DNA of 64,000 nucleotides from Labilibaculum sp. (GCA_016342745.1 JAEINT010000022.1:1-64000), one strand, 5' to 3'. Shown: positions 25,730 through 35,835, numbered from the stretch's first letter. The notes: generated by a model from the sequence alone, not told the origin. Translations and numbers: made by a program.

Positions 25730-27052
25730 ATGAAAAAAATAATATCATTATTACTTATTCTATGTCCGCTGTTAACTTTTGCGGACGACGGATATAAAAT
25801 AAATTTCACTGAGTATAAGCTCGATAATGGATTGCATGTAATACTGCACAAAAATAGCAGCTCCCCTAATGTTGTTATCGGCGTAAAATATCATGTCGGT
25901 TCTAAAAATGAAGATCCAGAATTAACAGGATTCGCACACTTTTTTGAACACCTTTTATTTCACGGGTCAAAAAATATTCCACAAGGAGAATTTAGTAAGT
26001 ACACTTCAAATGCGGGTGGTTACGACAATGCTTATACAAGCTACGACATCACTTACTATTACGATTTTCTTCCTTCTCATGAATATAAATTGGGCTTATG
26101 GCTAGAGTCTGAAAGAATGCTGCAGCCAATCATTACTCAAGAGGGAATTGATACTGAAAGAGAAGTGGTAAAAGAAGAAAAAAGAATGCGTTACGACAAT
26201 AAACCATTGGGTAATGTATATAATGATCTTTTTTGTAGTGCTTTTAAAGAACATGGTTACAGCCATCCCATTATTGGTTCTATGGATCATTTAAATGCTG
26301 CAACAACCGGAGATTTTAAAGATTTCTTTGATACCTACTATGTTCCTAACAATGCCTGTTTAGTAATTGCCGGAGATATAAATATTGAGGAAACTAAAAA
26401 ATATGTAGCTCAATATTTTAAAGATATTCCGAGAGGAAAAGATATTGTACGCCCTGTTTACGATGAAGAAAGACCAGGTAAAGAGGTGGTAATTGAAAAA
26501 AACTTAAAAGGCATTAAAAAACCTCATATCGCAATGTCTTATTTTGGTGCTCCGGAAAATACTCAAGAGGCCAACGTAATGACAATGATGATGGTACTTT
26601 TATCGGGAAATGGAGAAGATTCATTCTTGAAAAAACACATTCAATTAGATGATGAATCTGTTAGTAAACGAATTACTTCATCATGCGAACTGTATGAGCA
26701 AGCAGGTATGCTTTGGGTTAGAGGAGACATCGAAGAAGGTAAAACCCAGGATGAATACTTTAATGCAGTTGAAAAAGAACTGGATAAATTAAAGAATGGA
26801 GACTATTCTAAATCCTTGCTCTTGAAAGCAAAAAATAGTATTAAATCTCAGTACATGGATATGTACTACGATATGGAGAGCGTGGCAGATATGCTTACCT
26901 CCTCTTATCACATTTGGGGAGATGCTTCTGAATTCAATAATAAAATTGATAATTACATGAAAATTTCCGTTAAAGATATCCAACGAGTAGCTAAAAAATA
27001 CTTGAATGCTGATAACAGAACAGTAATTATCTATCACCCAGAAAAAGAATAG
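25730..27052 (+). CDS. M16 family zinc peptidase, catalytic subunit
   Basis: A 440-residue insulinase-type peptidase with a signal peptide (ending LTFADD). The inverted zinc motif is HFFEH (70-74); the third ligand is Glu150 in EREVVKEEKR, at the usual 76-residue distance. The AHFFEHLLFHGS context and length match M16B half-enzymes, which form heterodimers with a non-catalytic partner. That partner is the next gene, 4 bp away. The signal peptide indicates periplasmic action, as for FusC and PqqL, M16 proteases that process imported ferredoxin or other iron proteins. The substrate here is not known. Confidence 0.93.
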   Translation: MKKIISLLLILCPLLTFADDGYKINFTEYKLDNGLHVILHKNSSSPNVVIGVKYHVGSKNEDPELTGFAHFFEHLLFHGSKNIPQGEFSKYTSNAGGYDNAYTSYDITYYYDFLPSHEYKLGLWLESERMLQPIITQEGIDTEREVVKEEKRMRYDNKPLGNVYNDLFCSAFKEHGYSHPIIGSMDHLNAATTGDFKDFFDTYYVPNNACLVIAGDINIEETKKYVAQYFKDIPRGKDIVRPVYDEERPGKEVVIEKNLKGIKKPHIAMSYFGAPENTQEANVMTMMMVLLSGNGEDSFLKKHIQLDDESVSKRITSSCELYEQAGMLWVRGDIEEGKTQDEYFNAVEKELDKLKNGDYSKSLLLKAKNSIKSQYMDMYYDMESVADMLTSSYHIWGDASEFNNKIDNYMKISVKDIQRVAKKYLNADNRTVIIYHPEKE

Positions 27053-27056
27053 ATCC

Positions 27057-28511
27057 ATGAAAATTATATACATACTAATAATTGCATTATTTCATGCAGG
27101 AGTTTTGTCGGCCCAAGTGGATCGTTCTCACGAACCAAACCCTGACAAACCAAAGGAAATTAATCTTGGAGATTTAAAATCTATAGAACTAGAAAATGGA
27201 TTAAAAGTGTTTTTAGTACCAAAAGCTGGTTATGGAAAATTCGCATTTTCCCTTACCGTATCGCAGCCCGATATTAAGAAGGATAGTGAACCTGAATTAA
27301 GAGCAATACTTGGAAAGGTTTATTACCAAGGGCATTCGCAAAACTATACCGAAAGCTTGACCGATTCCATAATTGATTTTAACGGAGCAAAGGTCGGCGT
27401 TACAATTAATGGTGGTTTTGTGATTGGTTTGCATGATAACCTAAATGAATTGATGGATCTTTATACGGATCAATTGTTTAATCCATCAATTACAAATGGC
27501 GACATTCGAAAACTTATCGATGAAGCTAAAAAGAAACAGGAAGCTAAAAAAACTCAAAAAATAAATAAGAGAGAGATTACTGGCTTGAGAGACTTTAGAA
27601 TGATTGTAATGGACTCTTTACTGAATAAGGGTGTTCGTTCTCAAAAAATAGAGCAAAAAGAAAACAACTACGATCTGGTTACCGTTAAAAAGTTAAAAGA
27701 GTTTCAAAAAGAACGAATTGCAGCCTGTAATTCTACTGCTATTTTAATTGGTGATTTCACACCAAAATCAGCAGAAAGAATGCTAAAAAAACATTTTGGA
27801 AAATGGCAAAAAGGCAAAGAGTTCGTAAAAGAGGCTAATAAAAAAACCACACCAAGCTTTTTAAAATCGCGTAAGATATTTGTTATTGACAAACCTCAAT
27901 CAGTACAAGCATCAGTTAGCTTTAATTGGAGTCTTGGTGATGCCTATTCATACTCTGAAGATCAAGAAAATTTAGAAGTTATGAACCAGATTTTAGGAGG
28001 TTATACCGGTTCGTATATTTATGCAAATTTAAGAGAAGATAAAGGTTTGTGCTATTCTGCATTTTCAAGCATCTCTCCTTCTGCAGGCGGTGGTAGTGGT
28101 TTTATTAAAACTGATGTAAGAACAGAGAAAGCTCCTTTGGCTGTTGAGAATATTATTTATGAGATGTTACGCATCCGAAATCAGAACGTTAGTGATAAAA
28201 GCTTGCGCTTGGCTCAAAACAGCTTAATTGGTGCCTACGCTCGTTCATTAGGCGGAATTGCTCTTCAGCGTTTCTTATCTTTTGCAATGGTAAAAGATGA
28301 TTATAATTTACCTGATGATTACCTAAAAACATATCCTTTTCATATTGGAGAAGTTAGTAAAGAAGATATAAAAGCTATGGCTATCAAATATGTAAAACCA
28401 AACAATTGCCTAATATTTGTAGAAGGTAATGCGAAAGAATTACATGGTAAACTAGAGCAATATGGACCAGTAGAATATTATACCAAAGAAGGAAAAGAAA
28501 TCAAGTTCTAA
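27057..28511 (+). CDS. M16 family peptidase-like protein, non-catalytic subunit
   Basis: A 484-residue protein with a signal peptide (ending GVLSAQ). It has the M16 two-domain fold, but there is no HxxEH where the zinc site should be (the stretch reads PELRAILGKVYYQGHSQNY). It does keep the C-terminal Arg/Tyr pair used by partner subunits (LREDKGLCYSAFSS, preceded by GGYTGSYIYANL). This is the classic arrangement of an M16B heterodimer, where one subunit supplies zinc and the other supplies substrate-binding residues. It begins 4 bp after the catalytic subunit and is followed by a strong terminator. Confidence 0.9.
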   Translation: MKIIYILIIALFHAGVLSAQVDRSHEPNPDKPKEINLGDLKSIELENGLKVFLVPKAGYGKFAFSLTVSQPDIKKDSEPELRAILGKVYYQGHSQNYTESLTDSIIDFNGAKVGVTINGGFVIGLHDNLNELMDLYTDQLFNPSITNGDIRKLIDEAKKKQEAKKTQKINKREITGLRDFRMIVMDSLLNKGVRSQKIEQKENNYDLVTVKKLKEFQKERIAACNSTAILIGDFTPKSAERMLKKHFGKWQKGKEFVKEANKKTTPSFLKSRKIFVIDKPQSVQASVSFNWSLGDAYSYSEDQENLEVMNQILGGYTGSYIYANLREDKGLCYSAFSSISPSAGGGSGFIKTDVRTEKAPLAVENIIYEMLRIRNQNVSDKSLRLAQNSLIGAYARSLGGIALQRFLSFAMVKDDYNLPDDYLKTYPFHIGEVSKEDIKAMAIKYVKPNNCLIFVEGNAKELHGKLEQYGPVEYYTKEGKEIKF

Positions 28512-28537
28512 TACTTAAATTAGACTATTGTAATATC

Positions 28538-28566
28538 AAAAAGGACACCCAAAAGGTGTCCTTTTT
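28538..28566. terminator. Bidirectional terminator
   Basis: A perfect 12-bp stem (28538-28549 with 28555-28566), 5-nt loop, with A-run and T-run arms, between the M16 gene (plus) and the regulator gene (minus). Confidence 0.9.
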
Positions 28567-28627
28567 TAATGCTATAATTTTTAGTTAAAGAATAGAAAAT
28601 CTTATTCAACTCATTCAATTATCCTGA

Positions 28628-31489
28628 CTATAAGCTATTCAAAAAAGAGGTGAAATTTATATTTCGATCCAATTCCAATTTTCGTCTTAATCGATACCTT
28701 CCAATCTCTACCCCTCTAACGGTAATATTCATTAATGGAGCAATTTCTTTGGTGGCCAAATTCATTCTTAAATAAGCACAAAGCCTAAGATCTTTAGAGG
28801 TTAGGTTTGGATATTTCTTTTTCAATTTAATAAAGAAATTCTCATGTACTGTATCAAAATAATCTTCGAATACTTCCCAATTTTCTTCTTTATCAATATC
28901 TCTATTTACTTTTTTTATTAACCTACGGATATCTTCAGTTACCAATTTATTTGTCTCCGAATACTTCTTTATTTGCTCTAAATCTCCTTTAAAATCGGTT
29001 AAAACCTGATTTTTTTGAATCAAATTAAAGGTGAGGTTTGCCAATTCTTTTGCCTTATGCAAGTTATCTGACCTAAGTTTTTCATTTCGCAATCGAATAA
29101 GCTCCTTTTCAGATGTTAATTTATCTTGAGTCAATTGCTGTTTTACTCTTTCAGCTTCCTCTTTCTGCTGTTTTATTAGCTTACTTTTGGCCTTATCAAT
29201 TGCATAATGAACTACTATAAACACCGAAAATAAAATCAATAGAAATAAAACAACATAAGCTATTTTCATAAGTCTTGTGAGATACCAAGGAGGTAAAATT
29301 GTAAACTCACAAACTGCAATTTTACTGTATTCCTCTGCATCGTTAATTGCACGAACTACAAAACGATAATCTCCTGCTGGCAGATTGGTAAATTCACGAC
29401 TATTATCTCTACTCCATTCTGACCACTTTTCGCTAAACCCATATAGGTGTGTTTGATAATAAGCCCGATTGTAATTTGGCGCACCTGCAGCAAAAATAAA
29501 TTCTATAGAGTTGTCAACAAATGCAATTGGTTCTTTAATATCTAACGAATAACTATTCCTACTGTCAGAAATGTCACCCCAAATATTTCGACCTCCTTTA
29601 GATCTTGAGGATATATTAATATTTCTAAAAATCACTGAAGAATAGGTTCCTGTATTATATTTTTTCTCTTCATAATAGTAAAACCCTTCTTCACAACCAA
29701 TTAGGTAAGCAGAATCGTTAATGTGGAAAACATTCTCAAATCCGATCGGATAAGTTCCATCTATAAATTTAAAAGGCTGATTTCGAGTCTGATAGAATGC
29801 ATTATTTTTTATCTGATAATGCTTTAATTGCTCTCCAGTATATACCCAAATATCATCAGAATTTTCGCTTACAATATTGCTTACATTCTCATTTTTTGAA
29901 TTTATTCCTTTCAATAAGTTTGGCGCATAAAACTCCTTTAATTCTCTGTTGTAAAAATAAACCCCACTATCTGCAATGAAATAGAGTTCATTTTCAATCT
30001 TTCTAATTTTTTTAATCCTATTCTCCTTCCCTACTCGAGTATGGAATCTTTTCTTCTCCGGCTTGTCCCAATTAAAAGAGTAGATTCCATTATCGTATTC
30101 TACCCAAACATTCCCCAAACTATCAAATTCAAAATTATGAATCTCCCTGTTCTTGCCTTTCAAAAAACCACTTGGCTTTAAAATTCCATTTTGTTTTTTT
30201 AGCACTATTAAACCATTGGTGCTACTGGTAATGTATATATCTTCTTCAAAAGGCACTTCCTTAATTATAGCTCCTCCAGGTTTGTGAATAACAGGTTTCA
30301 TTCTTTGATCATCTATTAAATAAATTCCCGAAGGGTGTCCTACATATAGAACATCATCAATAGCAGTTAAACCAAAAACATGACCTGGCAGTAAGGACTC
30401 AAAATCATTTTCATTCTTATTATCTAAGTTCTTTCTCCACAAACCATGACTTGTACCTAAATAAACTTCTTGTTTTATTTTCACTGCTGAATAGCCCGTT
30501 CCTAAGCCTGATTGTGAATTGTAAATCGTAAAAGGAAGATCTTGGCGTAAAACAGAGATTCCAGCAGAAGTACCTACCCATAAATTTCCGTACGCATCCA
30601 AATTTACCCCAAAAACCGTATTGTTTATTAAACCTCCTTTTTGGTTGATTTTTTTTATGATTTCTCGATCAGAACTAACCAATAACAAACCTTTATAAAA
30701 GGTTTTAAAAACGTAAACATTCGAATCAATTTGTTGTATCCCATCAACAATATAATCCTTCAAAACACCATTCAATTCATTTTCAACAACAAGAAGTTTA
30801 TTATCTTCTATTTGATAAGAATCACCTGAACGTTCCCAAATCACAACACCTTTTGAACCACTTGTAAAACCCCAAATGTGTCGATTTTTCATTTCATCGC
30901 TTGTAGCAACATCATTAACTTCACCATCAGAATACTTATAAAGACCCGATTTAGGACTATACAAAAACAATTCATCATCCACTTTTTGAGCAATACGATA
31001 GCTATTATTATTTTCAATAATCCTTATTCGCTTGTCCGAATACACCACCAGCTTATTATCAACAACAAATAAGGTTTCATCGTTAATTTGAAAAACTTCG
31101 GCTTTACGAAAAGCATTAGAATTGATATGATTTGTAACCAGATGATTTAAGGAATGATACTCTATTTGATTCAATGAATCTCTTTGCAAATAACCAATTC
31201 CTTCTTTACCTGCTACATACACTTTATCTTTATGACTTACAGCTAAGGAGTTAATAGGAAATCCTGTTTGTATTTTTTGCCAACTCTCTCCATCAAATTC
31301 AATAATTCCATTTTTATCTCCGGCATACATTAATCCATTAGTTGTAGTTACTACAGAATAAATTTTACTTCCACCCTCATACTCTGTCGGACTAAAATTT
31401 CGAACCAGCAAAGATCCTTTTTCGTCAGCAAAAAGAGAATAAGGAATTATAATCAAAAATATAATTAATGAGATATTGGCAAGTTTCAT
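28628..31489 (-). CDS. Propeller sensor-Y_Y_Y-coiled coil-LuxR membrane regulator
   Basis: A 953-residue one-component regulator. After a signal peptide (MKLANISLIIFLIIIPYSLFA) comes a two-component-regulator-type beta-propeller (about 30-630; repeated W.GT and LWVGTSAGISVL strands), a Y_Y_Y domain (about 650-730; FTNLPAGDYRFVVRAINDAE), one membrane helix (about 738-762), a coiled coil (about 765-880) and a C-terminal LuxR-like helix-turn-helix (about 890-945; LTSKDLRLCAYLRMNLATKE). There is no kinase or receiver domain, so sensing must pass directly across the membrane to the DNA-binding part. It converges on the M16 locus and diverges from the TPR kinase; control of either is possible but unproven. 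Confidence 0.88.
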   Translation of the reverse strand: MKLANISLIIFLIIIPYSLFADEKGSLLVRNFSPTEYEGGSKIYSVVTTTNGLMYAGDKNGIIEFDGESWQKIQTGFPINSLAVSHKDKVYVAGKEGIGYLQRDSLNQIEYHSLNHLVTNHINSNAFRKAEVFQINDETLFVVDNKLVVYSDKRIRIIENNNSYRIAQKVDDELFLYSPKSGLYKYSDGEVNDVATSDEMKNRHIWGFTSGSKGVVIWERSGDSYQIEDNKLLVVENELNGVLKDYIVDGIQQIDSNVYVFKTFYKGLLLVSSDREIIKKINQKGGLINNTVFGVNLDAYGNLWVGTSAGISVLRQDLPFTIYNSQSGLGTGYSAVKIKQEVYLGTSHGLWRKNLDNKNENDFESLLPGHVFGLTAIDDVLYVGHPSGIYLIDDQRMKPVIHKPGGAIIKEVPFEEDIYITSSTNGLIVLKKQNGILKPSGFLKGKNREIHNFEFDSLGNVWVEYDNGIYSFNWDKPEKKRFHTRVGKENRIKKIRKIENELYFIADSGVYFYNRELKEFYAPNLLKGINSKNENVSNIVSENSDDIWVYTGEQLKHYQIKNNAFYQTRNQPFKFIDGTYPIGFENVFHINDSAYLIGCEEGFYYYEEKKYNTGTYSSVIFRNINISSRSKGGRNIWGDISDSRNSYSLDIKEPIAFVDNSIEFIFAAGAPNYNRAYYQTHLYGFSEKWSEWSRDNSREFTNLPAGDYRFVVRAINDAEEYSKIAVCEFTILPPWYLTRLMKIAYVVLFLLILFSVFIVVHYAIDKAKSKLIKQQKEEAERVKQQLTQDKLTSEKELIRLRNEKLRSDNLHKAKELANLTFNLIQKNQVLTDFKGDLEQIKKYSETNKLVTEDIRRLIKKVNRDIDKEENWEVFEDYFDTVHENFFIKLKKKYPNLTSKDLRLCAYLRMNLATKEIAPLMNITVRGVEIGRYRLRRKLELDRNINFTSFLNSL

Positions 31490-31774
31490 AAATGTGGTTT
31501 TGGGTAGCTAAAAATAGTGGTTTTTTTTCACTTAAAAATGCTTACACCTTAAGTTGATTTAATTATAAATAGCTAAACCATAAATTCATTCGACATACTA
31601 TAATTGCATAAATACTATATGTTTAATTCAGAATGCTATTTGATTCATAATTCCAGAACAAAGTTTTTAGATTATTTTAAGATCTATAAAACAATTTACT
31701 ATTTACACCGTAAATGTTGAAGTTTCGAACTCAATAGTTTTATTTTAACAATGATCGATTTTAATATTTCATTT

Positions 31775-33895
31775 ATGCGACTTCTCTTCATCTATATCTT
31801 TCTAAGCCTTATTTCATTATCTGGAATAGGACAAAATAAAGTTGATAGTCTTAATCAATTAATAAGTACATCTGAGAAAAAAGATCAAGCTAACATTTAC
31901 CTTGAACTAGCTACAGAATATTATTATAAAGACACGAAGCAATTAGAAGTATTTTCACATAAAGCGGACTCTTTAGCTGAAAAATATGGGGTAGACAGCT
32001 CTCGAATTAAAGCACTCAACTATCTTTCTTATGGATCAATACAATCTGGTAACGTAAAAGATGCGATTAGTTATAACAAACAAGCATTGGATCTTTCAAT
32101 AGAAAAAGGTCTTGAAAAACAAATTACATCTTCTAAATTTTATAAAGGCTATTACTTTTACGCTACTGGCCAACCTGATAGTTCTCTTGTGTATTTAAAT
32201 CAAGCTTATAATGAAGCTAAATATCAAAATGATTCCTTGATGCAATTGGGATGTTTAAATACAATTGCAGCGAACCAACTGAATAAAGCAAATTACTCCC
32301 AAGCCTTAGAAAATTTTACAAAGGCATATAAAATTGCAGATGATTTAAAACTAATAGAAAAAAAGAAAAATCTAGATTTAAACATTGGTACCACACTTCT
32401 CTACAATGAAGAACCTGAAAAAGCAATTAACTATTTTAAAAAGGTCATTTCTAATTCAGATCCAAAAGATGCTACCCTGGCTTATAGCGCTGCCTTAAAT
32501 AATATGGGAACCTCTTTAACGAAACTAAATCGTGACAAGGAAGCTATTAAATACCTAGATAAAGCACTTATTGCCTTTAAACAAATCAATAACAAGCTTC
32601 AAATAGCTCAAGTATATACTAATCTTGGACAATGCCATTACCGCTTAAACAATTACCTTAAGGCTTCTAAACATTTACTTAGAGCAATCGAGTTAAATAG
32701 AGAAAGTCAATCAATGAATCAGCTAATTGTCAATCTGATGTTATTAGCAGAATTACACCTAAGTCAAAAAAATTACACGGAAGCAAAAGCTTGTCTCGAC
32801 GAAGCGAAACTACTAACTGATAAATACAATATTAATTACAACGAATCCGATCTATACAGAGACTACAGTAGTTATTATCAGACAACTAAGCAATATAAAA
32901 AAGCACTAGAATACAAGCAAAAAGAACTTAGCTTAAGGGATAGTATTTTTAAAGCAGATCGTCAACAACAAATTTACACACTCCAAACAAAATTTGAAAC
33001 TCAAATAAAAGAAAATGAGAATGAAGCACTCCGCAAAGACATTGCTTTAAACAACCTTGAAATTGAACGACAAAATCAAATTCGTAATTTTTTAATTGTG
33101 CTCGCTTTACTTGTTAGCATATTAGTTTTTGTTTTATTAAACCGTGCAAGAACCAAAAGAAAAGCACATTTAATTATTGAAAAGCAAAAAGAAGAATTGG
33201 AAAAACTAAATAAAACAAAGGACAAATTCTTCTCTATTATTGCTCACGATTTAAAATCTCCATTTAGTGCATTGCTTGGCTTTAGTGAATTATTAGCCAC
33301 CTCTTACGATAATTTGGAAGATACAGAACGAAAGTCGTTTATTAATGATTTACATACTGCATCACAAAGCACATACAGTTTAGTGGAGAATTTATTGACT
33401 TGGTCGAGAATTCAACAAGGAAACATTACGATTTCTAAAACGAAAAATGATATTTTCAATTTAATCGAAAATGGAATCTTAGCGAATCAATCCACTGCAA
33501 AACTCAAAAACATTACGATTCTTAACAAGTTAAATTGTCATACCCCAGTTTGGGTCGATAAATTTTCTATAGAAACAGTTATAGGGAATTTAGTTAGCAA
33601 TGCTATTAAATTCACGCAAGAAGAGGGAAATATAGATATCTCAATGAAAGAAGAAGATGATCAATTGATCATTTATATTTCTGATACAGGAGTTGGCATG
33701 ACTAGTGAGCAAATTCAGGATCTTTTCAGAATTGATAATAACATCTCAACTACCGGAACAAACAACGAAACAGGAACTGGCTTAGGATTAATTCTTTGCA
33801 AGGAATTTATCGAACAGAACAATGGTGAAATCTGGGTAGAAAGTGAGGTAGGAAAAGGTTCTTTATTCAGTTTCTCTGTTCCCATTTACAAATAA
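31775..33895 (+). CDS. TPR-containing membrane sensor histidine kinase
   Basis: A 706-residue kinase. I choose the ATG at 31775 because it begins a clean signal peptide (MRLLFIYIFLSLISLSGIGQ); the ATG at 31751 would add eight residues. The periplasmic part has about eight TPR motifs (about 25-400), then a coiled segment, a membrane helix (about 439-460), a HisKA domain with His491 (FFSIIAHDLKSPFSALLGF) and an HATPase domain with N, G1 and G2 boxes (NLVSNAIKF, DTGVGM, GTGLGL). No response regulator is adjacent, so its partner lies elsewhere. It is divergent from the propeller regulator. Confidence 0.92.
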   Translation: MRLLFIYIFLSLISLSGIGQNKVDSLNQLISTSEKKDQANIYLELATEYYYKDTKQLEVFSHKADSLAEKYGVDSSRIKALNYLSYGSIQSGNVKDAISYNKQALDLSIEKGLEKQITSSKFYKGYYFYATGQPDSSLVYLNQAYNEAKYQNDSLMQLGCLNTIAANQLNKANYSQALENFTKAYKIADDLKLIEKKKNLDLNIGTTLLYNEEPEKAINYFKKVISNSDPKDATLAYSAALNNMGTSLTKLNRDKEAIKYLDKALIAFKQINNKLQIAQVYTNLGQCHYRLNNYLKASKHLLRAIELNRESQSMNQLIVNLMLLAELHLSQKNYTEAKACLDEAKLLTDKYNINYNESDLYRDYSSYYQTTKQYKKALEYKQKELSLRDSIFKADRQQQIYTLQTKFETQIKENENEALRKDIALNNLEIERQNQIRNFLIVLALLVSILVFVLLNRARTKRKAHLIIEKQKEELEKLNKTKDKFFSIIAHDLKSPFSALLGFSELLATSYDNLEDTERKSFINDLHTASQSTYSLVENLLTWSRIQQGNITISKTKNDIFNLIENGILANQSTAKLKNITILNKLNCHTPVWVDKFSIETVIGNLVSNAIKFTQEEGNIDISMKEEDDQLIIYISDTGVGMTSEQIQDLFRIDNNISTTGTNNETGTGLGLILCKEFIEQNNGEIWVESEVGKGSLFSFSVPIYK

Positions 33896-33901
33896 AAAAA
33901 T

Positions 33902-33927
33902 GCCGATAAACTAATTAGTCTATCGGC
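33902..33927. terminator. Terminator between convergent genes
   Basis: gccgata (33902-33908) pairs with tatcggc (33921-33927). An A-run just left (T-run on the minus strand) suits the DUF885 gene best; the plus-strand side has only a weak T-rich tail. Confidence 0.65.
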
Positions 33928-33947
33928 TTCAATTCCTTTACTATTTT

Positions 33948-35246
33948 TTATCTCAAATTCTCAGGAACCTGAGGTTTCGAAATTAATTCGGTAAAAAGTT
34001 CCCAACGCTTGGCAGGATTTTCTTTTATTCCTCCACGGCTTTCGATGTATTCTTTCACTAAATCTTGTCCCCAATTGTAGTTAATAATATAGCTACGATA
34101 TGTTTCTGGGAATCGGAATGTCGATTCTGATGCTCTTCGCAATGCATATTTCTCCATCCAAACACCTGTCTCCTCTTTGCTCCACTTTCCATCTAAATAA
34201 TTTCGCATAGCAACTGTTCTAGCGTAAGTTAATTCATGTGTCAACTCTTGAATTTCATAATACAAATCTACTTTCGAAACATCTAATCCTGCCAAAGGAA
34301 AAAGAACCTCTTTTTCGAATTTCATACGATCCTCTTTCGGAAAAACAACGTTAATTCCATAATTAGCGGTTCCTTCCGCAATTAAAGATTGAGGGCTGAA
34401 CAGTGGGTAAACAGAAAACTCTACCCACTCACGATTCTTTACCAAATTCGTTTCTAACAAAGAATTATAAACATGATGTCCTGGATAACCTTCATGACTA
34501 GCCAAATCAATTGCTCTATCAATTAATATTGGGAAATCGATATTTACCTGTATCAAGCTGAAATTATTTCCCTTGTACCAATTGTATCCTGCCCAGGCTT
34601 TATCGGTAACATATTCCAACTCAAAATTCTCATTTTCGGGCAAATCAATATGTATTTTCGTTCTTCTTCTAGACTCTTCGATGGCCGCACGGAAAACAAC
34701 ATCCACCTTATCTTTCGGAATAATAAAAGCCTTATTAAACTCTGCAACGCGATCAATTAAATCTCCTTTGCCAGGTAGAAATTTATCAAGATTAGCTATT
34801 ATAACAGCAAAATGCTCATCTTCAAAATTGGGAACCACAGCATCGTACAAACGTTCTGATTCCTCATCAAACGTAAAGTTCTTACCACCTAACATTTCAA
34901 CTCTGGCTTTAACAGCAATTAATTGCTTCTGCAAATATTGCTTTCGCAGATTCAACATTTCCTCTTTGGAATCAATTGAAATCTTTATCAGAGCAGTTTC
35001 GAACTGTTCCAATCTGCTCAAAAGCTTTTCAACAGGTATCTCATCTTCCTTTAAGGCTTCTACTTCCTTCTTCCACTTCTCAGGCCCGTAATAGGCATCA
35101 ACATACATTGGATCGTACAAGCCAATTTCCAAAATAGTTTTTACGTATTTTTCAGCTAAAGAATTCATCAAAAGATTGGCATCTTGCTTTTTAGTGCAAC
35201 CCAGGAAAAGGGAGCTTAACAGAAGAAGTAATAAGGTGTTTTTCAT
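33948..35246 (-). CDS. DUF885-like lipoprotein, putative metallopeptidase
   Basis: A 432-residue lipoprotein (lipobox FLGC, Cys17). The motif LASHEGYPGHHVYNSL carries the HExxxHH-like signature of the DUF885/M32-related family, and a second conserved helix (ELTHELTYARTVAMRNYL) follows. Members are predicted periplasmic metallopeptidases, but the biochemical role of DUF885 proteins is mostly unknown. It is shorter than the usual DUF885 proteins of about 550-600 residues. It is a single gene with a TACTTTTG -7 box at 35282-35289 and a terminator at its end. Confidence 0.7.
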   Translation of the reverse strand: MKNTLLLLLLSSLFLGCTKKQDANLLMNSLAEKYVKTILEIGLYDPMYVDAYYGPEKWKKEVEALKEDEIPVEKLLSRLEQFETALIKISIDSKEEMLNLRKQYLQKQLIAVKARVEMLGGKNFTFDEESERLYDAVVPNFEDEHFAVIIANLDKFLPGKGDLIDRVAEFNKAFIIPKDKVDVVFRAAIEESRRRTKIHIDLPENENFELEYVTDKAWAGYNWYKGNNFSLIQVNIDFPILIDRAIDLASHEGYPGHHVYNSLLETNLVKNREWVEFSVYPLFSPQSLIAEGTANYGINVVFPKEDRMKFEKEVLFPLAGLDVSKVDLYYEIQELTHELTYARTVAMRNYLDGKWSKEETGVWMEKYALRRASESTFRFPETYRSYIINYNWGQDLVKEYIESRGGIKENPAKRWELFTELISKPQVPENLR

Positions 35247-35281
35247 CGCTTGTGTTTAAGTCAGTATGTATAAAATCATAC

Positions 35282-35289
35282 CAAAAGTA
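35282..35289 (-). promoter_or_regulatory. -7 box for the DUF885-like gene
   Basis: On the minus strand it reads TACTTTTG, an exact TAnnTTTG match 36 bp before the start codon. No good -33 TTTG is seen. Confidence 0.5.
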
Positions 35290-35400
35290 AGAAAAGCTAC
35301 CTTATTTTTTAATGACATTTGACAATAGATACAAAGCCTATTAAGATTCTCACTTATTTCTATTATTTTAGATTGAATTTATATAAATCAGATAAAAATA

Positions 35401-35829
35401 ATGGATCCTATATTACTCAAGACACCTCTCACTGCTGCCGATATTAATACTTTAATTGAAGGTGGTGCTAACGATATGGATATCAATCAAAACAAAAGAG
35501 ATGAGATACAAGAGGAAGCTGAAAAGCTATCTCAAGCTTTTGTTGATGCAATTAGCTATCATTTAAAAACTGGAGAAGAACCTAATGCTTCTTATGCTTT
35601 TCAAATAGCTGTAGAATTCAATAAAATGCTTGAAATATTCCGACAAGTATTTGTTGATAGCCATAAAAAAGACCTGCTCGTAGCCTTTGGAATTAGTGCC
35701 ATTTGGATGAGTATTTTAAATGGTTTAGACGCAGAAAGCGGCATCATGCCAAATCATCCTTTCAAAAGAGAAATTGCCAATACAATAAGAGCAATTACCG
35801 ATATTTTAGACGAACAAAAAAGACAATAA
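35401..35829 (+). CDS. Small cytoplasmic protein of unknown function
   Basis: I do not recognise this 142-residue, all-helical protein. It has no signal peptide; the helix KDLLVAFGISAIWMSILNGL (about 89-108) is hydrophobic enough to be a weak membrane helix or buried core. The ATG at 35401 is well placed and the gene is followed by a strong terminator, so it is probably real. It is not linked in an operon with its neighbours. Confidence 0.7.
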   Translation: MDPILLKTPLTAADINTLIEGGANDMDINQNKRDEIQEEAEKLSQAFVDAISYHLKTGEEPNASYAFQIAVEFNKMLEIFRQVFVDSHKKDLLVAFGISAIWMSILNGLDAESGIMPNHPFKREIANTIRAITDILDEQKRQ

Positions 35830-35835
35830 GTAACA

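Noticed and set aside
34573-35091. A 172-codon plus-strand frame opposite the DUF885-like gene
   Set aside because: The opposite strand encodes a complete lipoprotein with signal peptide and HEGYPGHH motif; this frame is Ser-rich noise.
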